A stretch of 63,779 nucleotides of DNA, taken from contig NZDS01000132.1 in assembly GCA_002690215.1 (NCBI GenBank), positions 1-63,779 on the forward strand, in the 5' to 3' direction. The stretch's first letter is position 1. Every line of letters begins with the position of its first letter. Shown here one piece after another: positions 53,299 through 61,569 of this stretch. The notes beneath the pieces were generated by a model. The model saw nothing but the letters and a program-made list of their open reading frames with translations. It made no database searches and was not told the origin of the DNA. The position numbers were made by a program, and so were the translations under genes. This DNA comes from Rhodospirillaceae bacterium. Its GTDB lineage: Bacteria; Pseudomonadota; Alphaproteobacteria; UBA2966.

Positions 53299-53319
53299 GA
53301 CGTTCCGCTATTTCGTTGC

Positions 53320-53361
53320 GACTCCGTATCAAATATAGCGGTTACGGAGTCCCTAATCCAA
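53320..53361 (-). promoter_or_regulatory. predicted promoter and operator of the MarR gene
   Basis: On the minus strand a -35-like TTGGAT (53361-53356), an 18-base spacer and a good -10 TATATT (53337-53332) precede the MarR start. The perfect inverted repeat GACTCCGTA (53320-53328) / TACGGAGTC (53343-53351) brackets the -10, an arrangement suited to repression. A second 7-bp pair, CCGCTAT (53305-53311) / ATAGCGG (53335-53341), interleaves with it. Confidence 0.5.
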
Positions 53362-54735
53362 CGAATAGCGCTCAGCGACAAGGGCGAAAAGCGCACGCAT
53401 GGTCTGGGCCTCGCCGCCCACCGGCCGGCCCGGACGGGCTCGTTTGTTCCAGGCATAGATGTCCAAGTGCGCCCAGGAACGGGCCTCGCTGACGAAACGC
53501 TTGAGGAAGAGCGCCGCCGTGATCGAACCGGCCATGCGCTCCTCGCCGGCGTTGTTGAGATCGGCGATGCGGCTTTCGATGTGGCGGCCATAGGGCGCCC
53601 ACAGCGGCAGGCGCCAGAGCGGGTCGGCCTGGGCCTCGGCTTGGCGCGCCAGATCCGCGGCCAGGTCTTCGTCATCGGAGTAGAGTGCCGCGATCTCCGG
53701 ACCGAGAGCGATGCGGGCGGCGCCAGTCAGCGTGGCGGCATCGAGCAGCAACTCCGGCTCCTCGGCATCGGCCTCGGCCAGGGCATCGGCCAGCACCAGG
53801 CGGCCTTCGGCGTCGGTGTTGCCGATCTCGACGCTGAGCCCCTTGCGACTTTGCAAAACGTCGCCCGGCCGCATGCTTAGGGCCGAGACGGAGTTGTCGA
53901 CGGCCGGAATCAGCAGCCGCAACCTGAGGTTCAGGCCGGCGTCCATGATCATGCTGGTCAGCCCCAGCATGACGGCAGCACCGCCCATGTCTTTTTTCAT
54001 CAGCGCCATGCCGTCGGCCGGCTTGATGTCGAGGCCGCCGGAATCGAAGCATACGCCCTTGCCCACCAGGGTCACTCGCGGCGCGCCTTCATCACCCCAG
54101 CAAAGGTCCAGCAGCCTGGGCGCGCGGTCGCTGGCCTGGCCCACGGCGTGGATCATGGGATAGCCGGCGTCAAGCAACGCCGCCCCGGTGGTGGCGCGGA
54201 AGGTGGCGCCGCGGCGTTCCGCCAATTGGCCCATCAGGGCCTCCAGCTCGGCCGGGCCGAGGTCGGCGGCCGGGGTGTTCACCAGGTCACGAACCATTTC
54301 CGTGGCCGCCGCCGTGCGCCGCACATCGGTCTGGTCGGCGCCTTCGGGCCAGACCAGATCGGCGGGCCGGCGCCGCGCCGGCCGGTAGCGCTCGAAGGCG
54401 TAGCAGCCTAGCGCCCAGCCCAACGCCGCCGGAGTGGCAAAATCTTGCGGATCGTCCAGGCGGTAGGTGCCGGCCGGCAGGGCCTGGGGCAGGCCGGCGA
54501 AGTCCCAAAGCCTGGCGATGCGGCTGCGTACCAGCAAGACGCCACCCGGCCGATCGAGGCCGGGCAGCAGCAGGTGGCGACCCGCCCGGGCCTCGAAGCG
54601 GTGGCTTTCGACCCAGCCCTTGAGCGCCTCGGGTTGAGCCTCCAGCCAGCTGGCAAAGCCATCGACATCGACGACCGTGATGGCGATGGCCCCAGGTGCA
54701 TTCCCGGCGTCATCGAGCAGGTGATCGGTCAGCAA
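53353..54735 (-). CDS. M17 family leucyl aminopeptidase
   Basis: About 460 residues. The catalytic domain shows VGKGVCFDSGGLDIKP, the lysine segment MKKDMGGAA and the family signature NTDAEGRLVLADAL, with metal ligands in place. It removes N-terminal residues from peptides using two divalent metals. The N-terminal domain is shorter than in PepA. The start is uncertain: TTG 54735 is chosen because GGAGAA lies about 8 bases upstream and the length then matches this subfamily. The open frame continues back to 54825. Confidence 0.88.
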   Translation of the reverse strand: MLTDHLLDDAGNAPGAIAITVVDVDGFASWLEAQPEALKGWVESHRFEARAGRHLLLPGLDRPGGVLLVRSRIARLWDFAGLPQALPAGTYRLDDPQDFATPAALGWALGCYAFERYRPARRRPADLVWPEGADQTDVRRTAAATEMVRDLVNTPAADLGPAELEALMGQLAERRGATFRATTGAALLDAGYPMIHAVGQASDRAPRLLDLCWGDEGAPRVTLVGKGVCFDSGGLDIKPADGMALMKKDMGGAAVMLGLTSMIMDAGLNLRLRLLIPAVDNSVSALSMRPGDVLQSRKGLSVEIGNTDAEGRLVLADALAEADAEEPELLLDAATLTGAARIALGPEIAALYSDDEDLAADLARQAEAQADPLWRLPLWAPYGRHIESRIADLNNAGEERMAGSITAALFLKRFVSEARSWAHLDIYAWNKRARPGRPVGGEAQTMRALFALVAERYSLD

Positions 54736-54824
54736 GACGCTTCTCCGCGGCGATGCTAGGTTTGTCGCTGCCGCCGAACAAGGCACGGCCGGCCACGGAT
54801 TGCAAGCGCGCGAAGGAGCCCCCA

Positions 54825-55454
54825 ATGCCCGAGCCCCATATCGTCATCGGTACACCGAATTTGTCGTCCTGGTCGCTCCGGCCTTGGCTCTTGTTGCACG
54901 ACGCGGGGGTGCCGTTCGGCCAGACCGTGATCGACATCGAACGACCGGACCGCCGCCAACTGATCCTCGAGCACTCGCCGGCCGGCAAAGTACCGGTGCT
55001 CAAACATGTCGATAATTTGATCTGGGAATCGCTGGCCATTTGCGAATATCTAGCCGAGCTCCAACCTGAACGCGGCTGGTGGCCGGCAGCGGCCCCCGAG
55101 AGGGCTCGAGCCCGCACCATTAGCAGCGAGATGCACGCCGGCTTCGTGGCGCTGCGCCAAACCCTGCCGATGAATATCCGGGCCCGCGGGCTGACTTATG
55201 AGGATAGCCCCGAGGTGGCAGCCGACATCGCACGCATCATTGCCATTTGGCAGGATTGCCTGGGCGCGAACGGGGGCGGCCGCAAGGGCGAGCCCTTTCT
55301 CTTTGGCCGCTTCGGCATCGTTGACGCCATGTTCGCGCCGGTTGTGTCACGCTTCCGGAGCTACGGCGTGGCGCTCGACGGCAGCGTTGCGGACTACGCC
55401 GAAGCACTCTGGCAGCATCCCGGCATGCAAGCCTGGGCCGCTCTCCGCGACTAG
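54825..55454 (+). CDS. glutathione S-transferase family protein
   Basis: This 209-residue protein has an N-terminal thioredoxin-fold domain with NLSSWSLRPWLLL (Ser in the catalytic region), the GSH-binding AGKVPVLKH and WESLAICEYLAEL, and an all-helical C-terminal domain. It probably conjugates glutathione to electrophiles or acts as an isomerase; the class is uncertain. GAAGGAG about 8 bases before ATG 54825 fixes the start. It is divergent from the aminopeptidase gene and followed by the tandem repeat. Confidence 0.9.
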   Translation: MPEPHIVIGTPNLSSWSLRPWLLLHDAGVPFGQTVIDIERPDRRQLILEHSPAGKVPVLKHVDNLIWESLAICEYLAELQPERGWWPAAAPERARARTISSEMHAGFVALRQTLPMNIRARGLTYEDSPEVAADIARIIAIWQDCLGANGGGRKGEPFLFGRFGIVDAMFAPVVSRFRSYGVALDGSVADYAEALWQHPGMQAWAALRD

Positions 55455-55458
55455 GAAC

Positions 55459-55531
55459 AAATAGGTCCCCCAAATAGGTCCCTGTCCCCAATATTAAGGT
55501 TAAATAGGTCCCTGTCCCCAATATTAAGGTT
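55459..55531. repeat. tandem 30-bp repeat, two perfect copies plus a partial one
   Basis: Copies at 55472-55501 and 55502-55531 are identical and directly abutting. A fragment of 11 bases (AAATAGGTCCC) precedes them at 55459. Read on the minus strand the unit contains TATTGGGGACAGGGACCTAT, whose core TTGGGGACAnnnACCT also occurs in the palindrome at 11173-11227. The repeat occupies the short gap between the GST gene and the convergent TAXI gene. It is not CRISPR because no spacers separate the copies. Confidence 0.9.
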
Positions 55532-55564
55532 TGTTAAGAGGAGTGGCTGCCGAAAGTTAACACG

Positions 55565-56590
55565 CTATCGCATGATGCCGACGTTGCGGTAGTAGCGTTC
55601 GGCGCCCGGGTGCAGCGGCACGGTGACGCCGCTGAGCGCGGTTTCCAGGCGGATCTGCCGGCCCTGGATGTGGCCGTTGTCGAGGTGGCGGCGGTTGTTG
55701 GGATGCCACAGCGCCTGCGTCACCTTGAACACCAGTTCGGCATCGACCCCGGCGCCGACCACCCACTGAGCGCCCACTCCCAGCGTCACGGTCTCGCCGA
55801 TGCCTTCGTAGGTGCCGGCCGGAATGACATCGCTGACGAAGAAGGAGTTGTGCTGGAGGGTGGACGCTGCACCGGTGCCGGCGATGGGCACCAGATCGAT
55901 GTTGCCGTGGCTGGCCAGGTCGCTGACGGCCGAGGCGGGATAGCCGCCAACGAAGAAAAAGGCGTCAAGCCGGCCTTCCAGCATCTGCTCGGCAGCGAGC
56001 CCCGGAGGCATGTAGAGGACGTCGACGGCGCGCCGGTCGATGTCGTGGGCGGCCAGGATGATGAGGGCGTCGGCCTGGGTGCCCGAGCCCGCCGTATCCA
56101 GCGACACGCGCTTGCCCACCAGGTCGGCGATGGTGCGGATGCCGGAGCCCCGGCGAGCCACCAGATGCACGCTTTCGCGAAACAGATTGGCGATCACCCT
56201 GAGACCACTGGCGCGGCCCCGGCCTTCGTAGATCTGGGTGCCGTTGTAGGCCCAGTGCACGATGTCAGCCTGGGCCAGTCCCGAGCCCAGGCGGCCCATA
56301 CCGATGGCGGCCAGGTTGGCCACGGAGCCGGCGCTCGACTGGGCAACCCCGATCAGACCGGGCACACCGCAGTTGCCGCCCTCCTCGCAGGGTCCCGAAT
56401 CGGGCGGGCTGGAAATGACCCGGCCCAACAGTCCACCGATGGGAAAATAGCTGCCGCCGACGTTGCCGGTGCCGATGCGAAAAAAGCGCATCTCCTGGGC
56501 CGCCGCCGAGGCCCAGGCGGCACCGGCCACCCAGAGCCCGAGAACGAGAAAATACGCCAGCCCACGGCGCCAACGCCGTTTTCCAACCAT
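55565..56590 (-). CDS. TAXI family TRAP-associated solute-binding protein
   Basis: This 341-residue protein has a signal peptide (basic start, hydrophobic core, cleavage near ASAAAQE). The TAXI-type pattern follows: FFRIGTGNVGGSYFPIGGLLG, LVGKRVSLDTAGSGTQADA and FFVGGYPASAVSDLA. It is a periplasmic ligand-binding protein for TRAP transporters, with amino acids or dicarboxylates as typical family ligands. No TRAP 4TM/12TM permease fusion adjoins it, so its partner must lie elsewhere. The truncated DctM at the window start is of a different TRAP subtype and 55 kb away. Confidence 0.88.
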   Translation of the reverse strand: MVGKRRWRRGLAYFLVLGLWVAGAAWASAAAQEMRFFRIGTGNVGGSYFPIGGLLGRVISSPPDSGPCEEGGNCGVPGLIGVAQSSAGSVANLAAIGMGRLGSGLAQADIVHWAYNGTQIYEGRGRASGLRVIANLFRESVHLVARRGSGIRTIADLVGKRVSLDTAGSGTQADALIILAAHDIDRRAVDVLYMPPGLAAEQMLEGRLDAFFFVGGYPASAVSDLASHGNIDLVPIAGTGAASTLQHNSFFVSDVIPAGTYEGIGETVTLGVGAQWVVGAGVDAELVFKVTQALWHPNNRRHLDNGHIQGRQIRLETALSGVTVPLHPGAERYYRNVGIMR

Positions 56591-56620
56591 GGCGGGGTTA
56601 TACGCCGCTCAGCGCCACGC

Positions 56621-57076
56621 TCAAGGGTTTTCGGGTTCCAAAAGTGTCTCCAGGATCGTGGCGTTGGCGGTGAGGAAGGGATTTAAGAAAGTGACACCCT
56701 CCAATTGGCGCCCATCCTGAAAATCCTCGCTGATCAGAAAATCGCATTGGGCCTGGCGTGCCACCGCCCACATCATGGCATCCCAAAAGGCGATGCCATG
56801 CAAGACTACCGCATCCATGGCCCGCACGAAGGTCTCTTCGTCAGCGCCGCGAATGGCAAATACTTCACGCCAATCGGTCACGAATTCCTTGACAACCGTC
56901 GGTTCGGCTTTGGCCTTGCGCGTCGCCACGAAAAAAAACTCGGCCAGACATTGTAAGACCAGCATGCTGTCAACGTTGGTAGCTCGCGTAATCAGATCAC
57001 CGGCGACTTCGTGCTTGGTACCAGCACCCGAATCGGCGGCATAGACCAGAATATTGGTGTCGAAGGTGATTCTCAC
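56621..57076 (-). CDS. PIN-domain toxin (VapC-like)
   Basis: This 151-residue PIN domain starts MRITFDTNILVYAAD (D6, N8). It has further acidic residues in LAEFFFV, FWDAMMWAVA and LISEDFQDG, forming the Mg2+-dependent RNase site. The ATG overlaps the antitoxin stop by 4 bases (ATGA), the usual TA coupling. The target RNA is unknown. Confidence 0.88.
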   Translation of the reverse strand: MRITFDTNILVYAADSGAGTKHEVAGDLITRATNVDSMLVLQCLAEFFFVATRKAKAEPTVVKEFVTDWREVFAIRGADEETFVRAMDAVVLHGIAFWDAMMWAVARQAQCDFLISEDFQDGRQLEGVTFLNPFLTANATILETLLEPENP

Positions 57077-57315
57077 CGTTTGTAAATCTCGTCGCGGACC
57101 ACCTTTACGCCGCCCAGCGCTATTCCCCGTTTCATGCGTCGGGTCATGCGCTTCACTGCCGCCGCCCGTTTGCGATCGAGTTCCACTGCCGAGGCTGGCC
57201 CCAGCCTGGCCACGGGTTTGCCCCGTCGCGTGATCAGCACCTCTTCACCATCGGCAGCCGCCGCGAGTAGCTTGGAAAAGGATTGATTGGCCTCGCGGGC
57301 CGAAACTGTTTTCAT
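57073..57315 (-). CDS. Phd/YefM-family antitoxin
   Basis: This 80-residue protein starts MKTVSAREANQSFSKLL with GEEVLITRRGKPVARL, the Phd/YefM DNA-binding fold. The basic C-terminal tail presumably wraps the PIN toxin encoded immediately downstream. GGCGGAG is the ribosome site. A perfect inverted repeat 11-30 bases upstream is the likely autoregulatory operator. Confidence 0.88.
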   Translation of the reverse strand: MKTVSAREANQSFSKLLAAAADGEEVLITRRGKPVARLGPASAVELDRKRAAAVKRMTRRMKRGIALGGVKVVRDEIYKR

Positions 57316-57325
57316 CTCCGCCTCT

Positions 57326-57345
57326 TTGTAGTGATGACACTACAA
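57326..57345. promoter_or_regulatory. predicted operator of the minus-strand TA module
   Basis: TTGTAGTG-ATGA-CACTACAA is a perfect 8-bp inverted repeat with a 4-base spacer, 11 bases upstream of the antitoxin ATG. Phd/YefM antitoxins bind such palindromes to repress their own operons. Confidence 0.65.
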
Positions 57346-57416
57346 TATCTCGATGGGCAGCGTTGGACAAGAAATTCTTCCCGGTGATTTTCACCGCTTG
57401 CCACCGCGACAATCTT

Positions 57417-57448
57417 TGTGACACAATTCTATTAGATGTGACACAATT
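57417..57448. promoter_or_regulatory. two direct TGTGACACAATT repeats upstream of the plus-strand TA module
   Basis: Identical 12-mers at 57417-57428 and 57437-57448 are spaced exactly 20 bases start to start, about two helical turns. They end 13 bases before the antitoxin ATG (57462). Direct-repeat antitoxin binding sites are plausible. No clear Shine-Dalgarno follows, so initiation may be on a very short leader. Confidence 0.5.
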
Positions 57449-57461
57449 TCGGTTCAGCGAC

Positions 57462-57689
57462 ATGCTGCAAATCGGCATACGCCAGATGCGGGCGGCGCTC
57501 AGTCGCCTCGACGAGTTGCTGGCCCGCGAAGGGGAGATCGTCATCACCCGACACGGCAAGGCCATCGGCCGCCTGTTGCCGCCCGAGAGCAATGCGCCGC
57601 CGCCTTCCCATGCCGACCTCCGGGCCGCCATGCCCAGACTCGGGGTGGGCAGCGAGGTGCTGTTGCGTCAGGACCGCGAGGAGCGGTGA
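57462..57689 (+). CDS. Phd/YefM-like antitoxin
   Basis: This 75-residue protein starts MLQIGIRQMRAALSRLDELL and contains GEIVITRHGKAIGRLLPPE, a pattern parallel to the Phd-like antitoxin on the other strand. The start at 57462 is chosen over the long frame from 57363, which would cross the putative operators. Its stop overlaps the GTG start of the PIN toxin. Confidence 0.8.
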   Translation: MLQIGIRQMRAALSRLDELLAREGEIVITRHGKAIGRLLPPESNAPPPSHADLRAAMPRLGVGSEVLLRQDREER

Positions 57690-58117
57690 GCCCCTACATC
57701 GACACCAGCGCCCTGGCCAAATGGTATCTCAACGAAGCCCGTTCGCTGGACTTCGAGGCCTTTATCCGGGGCCAGCGCGGCGCCCTGATAAGCCGTCTTA
57801 CGGTGATAGAATTGCGCTGCCTGCTGGCCCGGCGGCGGCGTGCCGGGGAATTGTCGGAAGCCCTCGAGCGGCGCGCGTTTGCCACCTTCGAAAACGATCT
57901 GGCCCAGGGTTCTCTCGACTTGCGGCCGCTCCACGACGGCCAGGCGATTCTCGCTCTGGAGCTGTTGTCGGCGCTGCGTCGCCACGCCTTGAGCATGATC
58001 GACGCACTGCATCTGGCGGTGGCCCGCGATGCCGCCGCCACGGCCATCGCCAGCGCCGATCGAGTGATGATCGCAGCAGCCGAAAGCCTCGGGTTCGAAG
58101 TCGTGCGGTTCGACTGA
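57686..58117 (+). CDS. PIN-domain toxin (VapC-like)
   Basis: This 143-residue PIN protein starts with GTG (GTGA overlap with the antitoxin stop) and shows YIDTSALAKWY (D6), TVIELRCLLARR, MIDALHLAVA and IASADRVM, the four acidic positions of VapC RNases. It differs clearly from the PIN toxin on the opposite strand, so this is a second independent module rather than a duplication. Confidence 0.88.
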   Translation: MSPYIDTSALAKWYLNEARSLDFEAFIRGQRGALISRLTVIELRCLLARRRRAGELSEALERRAFATFENDLAQGSLDLRPLHDGQAILALELLSALRRHALSMIDALHLAVARDAAATAIASADRVMIAAAESLGFEVVRFD

Positions 58118-58174
58118 GGCGCGATTTCGGCAGCCCTTGACTATAGTGTTGCCGGGAATGCAGGAGGAAAGTCC

Positions 58175-58618
58175 ATGAAAGCGTTGGTGCAGCGGGTCAG
58201 CGTGGCGGACGTCACGGTGGCCGGCGAGGTTTTGGGCAAGATCGAGGCCGGCGTGTTGGTGCTGGTATGCGCCGTACCCGGCGACGGACAGGAGGAGGTC
58301 GAAAAGTTGGCCCGCAAGATCGCCAATTTGCGAATCCATGCAGATGAAGCCGGCAAGATGAACCTCTCGCTTGTGCAGAGCGCAGGCAGCGCGCTGGTGG
58401 TCAGCCAGTTCACTCTGGCCGCCGACCTCAGCCGCGGCAACCGGCCGGGATTCACCGGTGCCGCAGCACCAGCCGAGGCGGAAGCGCTTTACGAAGACTT
58501 CTGCACCGCCCTGGCGGGCCACGGCGTGCCGGTGGAGAGAGGCCGCTTCGGTGCCGACATGGCAGTCAATTTGGTCAACGACGGCCCGGTGACGATCTGG
58601 ATCGATACCGCGGCATGA
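58175..58618 (+). CDS. dtd: D-aminoacyl-tRNA deacylase
   Basis: This 147-residue protein has the DTD core motifs SQFTLAAD and [11 protein letters not shown] plus [11 protein letters not shown]. It hydrolyses D-aminoacyl- and glycyl-tRNA(Ala) mischarging products. AGGAGG lies about 6-7 bases before the ATG. Its stop overlaps the acyl-CoA ligase start (ATGA), an unusual partner for a translation-fidelity gene but a clear transcriptional coupling. Confidence 0.95.
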   Translation: MKALVQRVSVADVTVAGEVLGKIEAGVLVLVCAVPGDGQEEVEKLARKIANLRIHADEAGKMNLSLVQSAGSALVVSQFTLAADLSRGNRPGFTGAAAPAEAEALYEDFCTALAGHGVPVERGRFGADMAVNLVNDGPVTIWIDTAA

Positions 58619-60201
58619 GCGGCAGCCCCTTTCCCGTGCGCAACCGGCCCTTTGCCGAAGCGCCGGAGGATTTCGTCGCCCGCCTGACGGCAATGCACGG
58701 CCTCGAAGGCCGGCTTTCCTTCACCGCCTTTTTGCGCCGCACGGCTGAGCGCCGGCTCGACCACACCGCCCTGGTGGTGGACCAGCGCACCTTGAGCTAC
58801 GGCGCGCTGTTCGCCGCCATCGACGATGCGGCCGCCTGGCTAGTGCACGAGGCCAGGCTGGTGCCGGGGCGGCGCGCCGCCCTGATGATCGGCAACAGCG
58901 AGCACTATCTCATCTGGTACCTGGCCATGCTGGCCGCCGGCATCGTCGCGGTGCCGCTGAATACCAAGCTGGTGGGGCGCGAGGTAGCGTTCCAGCTCAC
59001 CGATTCCGAGGCCCAACTGGTAGTCACGGAAAGCACACACCTGGCAGTCGTCGAGGCCGCCAAGGCTGAGGCCGGCATTGCGCCAAGACATTTCCTGGTG
59101 GACCGGGAAACTCCCCCCGCCGGAAACCACGACATGCCGCCTGTACCGAAGATCACGGCCGATGCCGCCGTCTACTACACCTCGGGCACCACGGGCCGGC
59201 CCAAGGGCGTAATTCTGGATCATCGCGGCATGATCTTCATGGCGCTGCAGGGCACGCTGTGCAACGAATACGATGATCCGGGCTTGGTATTCCTCTCGAT
59301 GATGCCGCTCTTTCACATCGCCTCGCACGTGCTGACCCTGCCGGTACTGCACCTCGGCGGATTGGCGGTGATCGAGACCTACGCCACCGAGCGCATGCTG
59401 CAGGTGATCGCGGGCAGGGGCGTCAATTGCTTTTTCGCCGTGCCCTCGATGCTGCTGATGATGGCCGGCTCGGCTGAGCGCCATGAACATGACCTCAGCG
59501 GCGTCCGGGTCATCCAGTACGGTGCCGCCCCCATGGCCACCGAGCGCATGGACGAGATCCAGGCGCTGTTCCCCAACGCCCACTTCGTCCACAACATGGG
59601 CCAAACCGAATCGGTTGGCCTGATCACCAGCCTCGACAGCGCCAGAGCCTGGGACAAAAACGGCTCCATCGGCGTTGCCATTCCCGGCGGCCGCCGCCGT
59701 GTGGTCGACGCTGCCGACCAAGACGTAGAGCCAGGCACGGTCGGCGAGCTGATCTCGCAGGGCCCAAATATGATGCGGGGCTACCTCAACAACCCGGACG
59801 CCAGCGCCGAGACGCTACGTGGTGGCTGGCTGCACACCGGCGATCTCGGCTATCTCGACGACGACGGATTCCTTTATCTCGTCGACCGCCAGAAGGACAT
59901 GATCATCCGCGGCGGCGAGAACATCTATTCGACCGAAGTGGAAGACGTGCTCTACATGCACCCGGGCGTCGGCCTGGCCGCCGTGGTGGGGGCGCCCAAT
60001 GAGCTCTTCGGCGAGGAAGTGGTGGCCTTCCTGCAGCCCGCTGAGGGCGTCAGCCAATCAGCCGACGACGAGATCACGGCGCACTGCCGCCGACACCTGG
60101 CGTCATTCAAGGTGCCGGTGAAGCTGGTTTGGCTCGACGACTTTCCCCTTACCGCAACGGGTAAGATCCAAAAGCACGAACTCAAGCGGCTGCTGGACTG
60201 A
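58615..60201 (+). CDS. AMP-dependent acyl-CoA ligase
   Basis: This 528-residue adenylate-forming enzyme shows [51 protein letters not shown] and the terminal lysine region [16 protein letters not shown]. It activates a carboxylic acid to CoA thioester. It is coupled to dtd by an ATGA overlap. The last 20 bases overlap the convergent MFS gene on the opposite strand. The motif layout is close to the ligase at 32266-33825; substrate unknown. Confidence 0.92.
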   Translation: MSGSPFPVRNRPFAEAPEDFVARLTAMHGLEGRLSFTAFLRRTAERRLDHTALVVDQRTLSYGALFAAIDDAAAWLVHEARLVPGRRAALMIGNSEHYLIWYLAMLAAGIVAVPLNTKLVGREVAFQLTDSEAQLVVTESTHLAVVEAAKAEAGIAPRHFLVDRETPPAGNHDMPPVPKITADAAVYYTSGTTGRPKGVILDHRGMIFMALQGTLCNEYDDPGLVFLSMMPLFHIASHVLTLPVLHLGGLAVIETYATERMLQVIAGRGVNCFFAVPSMLLMMAGSAERHEHDLSGVRVIQYGAAPMATERMDEIQALFPNAHFVHNMGQTESVGLITSLDSARAWDKNGSIGVAIPGGRRRVVDAADQDVEPGTVGELISQGPNMMRGYLNNPDASAETLRGGWLHTGDLGYLDDDGFLYLVDRQKDMIIRGGENIYSTEVEDVLYMHPGVGLAAVVGAPNELFGEEVVAFLQPAEGVSQSADDEITAHCRRHLASFKVPVKLVWLDDFPLTATGKIQKHELKRLLD

Positions 60202-61459
60202 GTCCCGGTCCCCGCCCGCGGCGGCGGAGCAGCAATACGGCGATCGCCATGTTCATCAGGTTGAAGCCGATGGCGTTGAGGAACGAAATCGTGTAGCTGC
60301 CCGTCAGATCGTAGAGCGCGCCGGCCATCCAGCCGCCCAGCGCCATGCCGATGACGGTGAACAACAACGCCAGGCTGATACGCCAGCCGGCCTCGCCGGC
60401 CGGGAAATAGCGCCTGACGATCATGGCATACGAGGGCACGATGCCGCCCTGGGCCAGCCCGAAAGCTACCGAGAGGGCGTAGAACGTGGTCAGTTCCTCG
60501 GCCAGCATGAAGGCGGCCAGCACCAGGCATTGCGCCACCGAGCCCAGCAGCAGCGTGCGCAGGCCGCCGATGCGGTCCGAAATCCAGCCCGAGCCGAGCC
60601 GGCTGACGACGCCGAAGCCCAGCATCAGGGCCAGCATCTCGGCGCCCCGGGCAGCAGCAATGTCGAGGTCGCCGACATAGGGCACGATGTGCACCTGGGG
60701 CATCGACATGGCGGCGCAGCAGCCGATGCCGGCGCAGCAGATCAGGCCCTGCAGCGTGAGCCGCGAAAAGCCCAAGGGCCGTGCCGCCAGGGCCTCGCCA
60801 GCCAATTCGCCGGAGGCCAACTCGGGCGGCCGGCGATAAAGCAGCATCGCCAGCGGCAGCATGGTGACCAAAGCGAACAAGCCGATATCGCCGAGCGCCC
60901 CGCGCCAGCCGTCGCTGTCGATAAGGTTCTGCATCACCGGTGGCCAAATCGCGCCGGCCACGTAGCTGCCACTGATGGCGATGGCCATGGCCAGTCCGCG
61001 GCGGCGTACGAACCAGTGCGAGATGTCGGCCACCAGCGGCCCGAAGGTGGCCGAGGCGCCGATCCCCGCCAAAAGCCCGAACCAAATCGCGACTTCCCAA
61101 ACCCCACCGGCCCGCGCCGCCAGCACCAAGCCGCCAGACAGCACAAACGCAGACAGCAGCGCCGGCAGCATGATGCCGATGCGATCGGTGAGCCGGCCGA
61201 TGGCCACGCCGCCGAGGCCGAAGCCGATCATGAACAGCATGTAGGGCAGCGAGGCCAGGCCGCGGCTGACGCCGAACTCCTGGGCCAGTGGCCCCAGAAT
61301 CATGATCGAGCCGTACATCGGCGCCGCGCCGACGGTCATCAGCGCCAGCGCCGCGGCCAGCCGCACGAAGGGATATATCGGGCGGCCGTCGGCGGCCTTC
61401 GGGTGTGGGTTCACGGGTTGCCTGTTTTGGGGGGTTGGAGGAATCCGGAAGTACGCCAT
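60182..61459 (-). CDS. MFS transporter (monocarboxylate/OFA-like)
   Basis: About 425 residues with twelve predicted TM helices in two halves. The MFS loop motif GRLTDRIG follows TM2 and a related SDRIGG motif occurs in the second half. Patterns such as GIGASATFGPLVADISHWF resemble the monocarboxylate/oxalate-formate antiporter groups. ATG 61459 is used; a TTG at 61507 would add 16 residues. It converges with and overlaps the acyl-CoA ligase by 20 bases, so uptake of the ligase substrate is a reasonable guess. Confidence 0.88.
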   Translation of the reverse strand: MAYFRIPPTPQNRQPVNPHPKAADGRPIYPFVRLAAALALMTVGAAPMYGSIMILGPLAQEFGVSRGLASLPYMLFMIGFGLGGVAIGRLTDRIGIMLPALLSAFVLSGGLVLAARAGGVWEVAIWFGLLAGIGASATFGPLVADISHWFVRRRGLAMAIAISGSYVAGAIWPPVMQNLIDSDGWRGALGDIGLFALVTMLPLAMLLYRRPPELASGELAGEALAARPLGFSRLTLQGLICCAGIGCCAAMSMPQVHIVPYVGDLDIAAARGAEMLALMLGFGVVSRLGSGWISDRIGGLRTLLLGSVAQCLVLAAFMLAEELTTFYALSVAFGLAQGGIVPSYAMIVRRYFPAGEAGWRISLALLFTVIGMALGGWMAGALYDLTGSYTISFLNAIGFNLMNMAIAVLLLRRRGRGPGLSPAAA

Positions 61460-61569
61460 CGCTCCGCCATAGCGAACCACCAACAACAGGATAACATGTC
61501 CGGGCAACGAGGCGAACGGCGAGCGGGCCGGGACAGGCCGCAGCCCGGCAGCCAGGGAGAAAACGAGAC

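Noticed and set aside
53305-53351. RNA pseudoknot riboswitch upstream of the MarR gene
   Set aside because: The interleaved repeats fit operator DNA around a -10 box better, and the predicted transcript start would leave part of the structure untranscribed.
55459-55531. CRISPR array
   Set aside because: Only two full units, directly abutting with no spacers and no cas genes.
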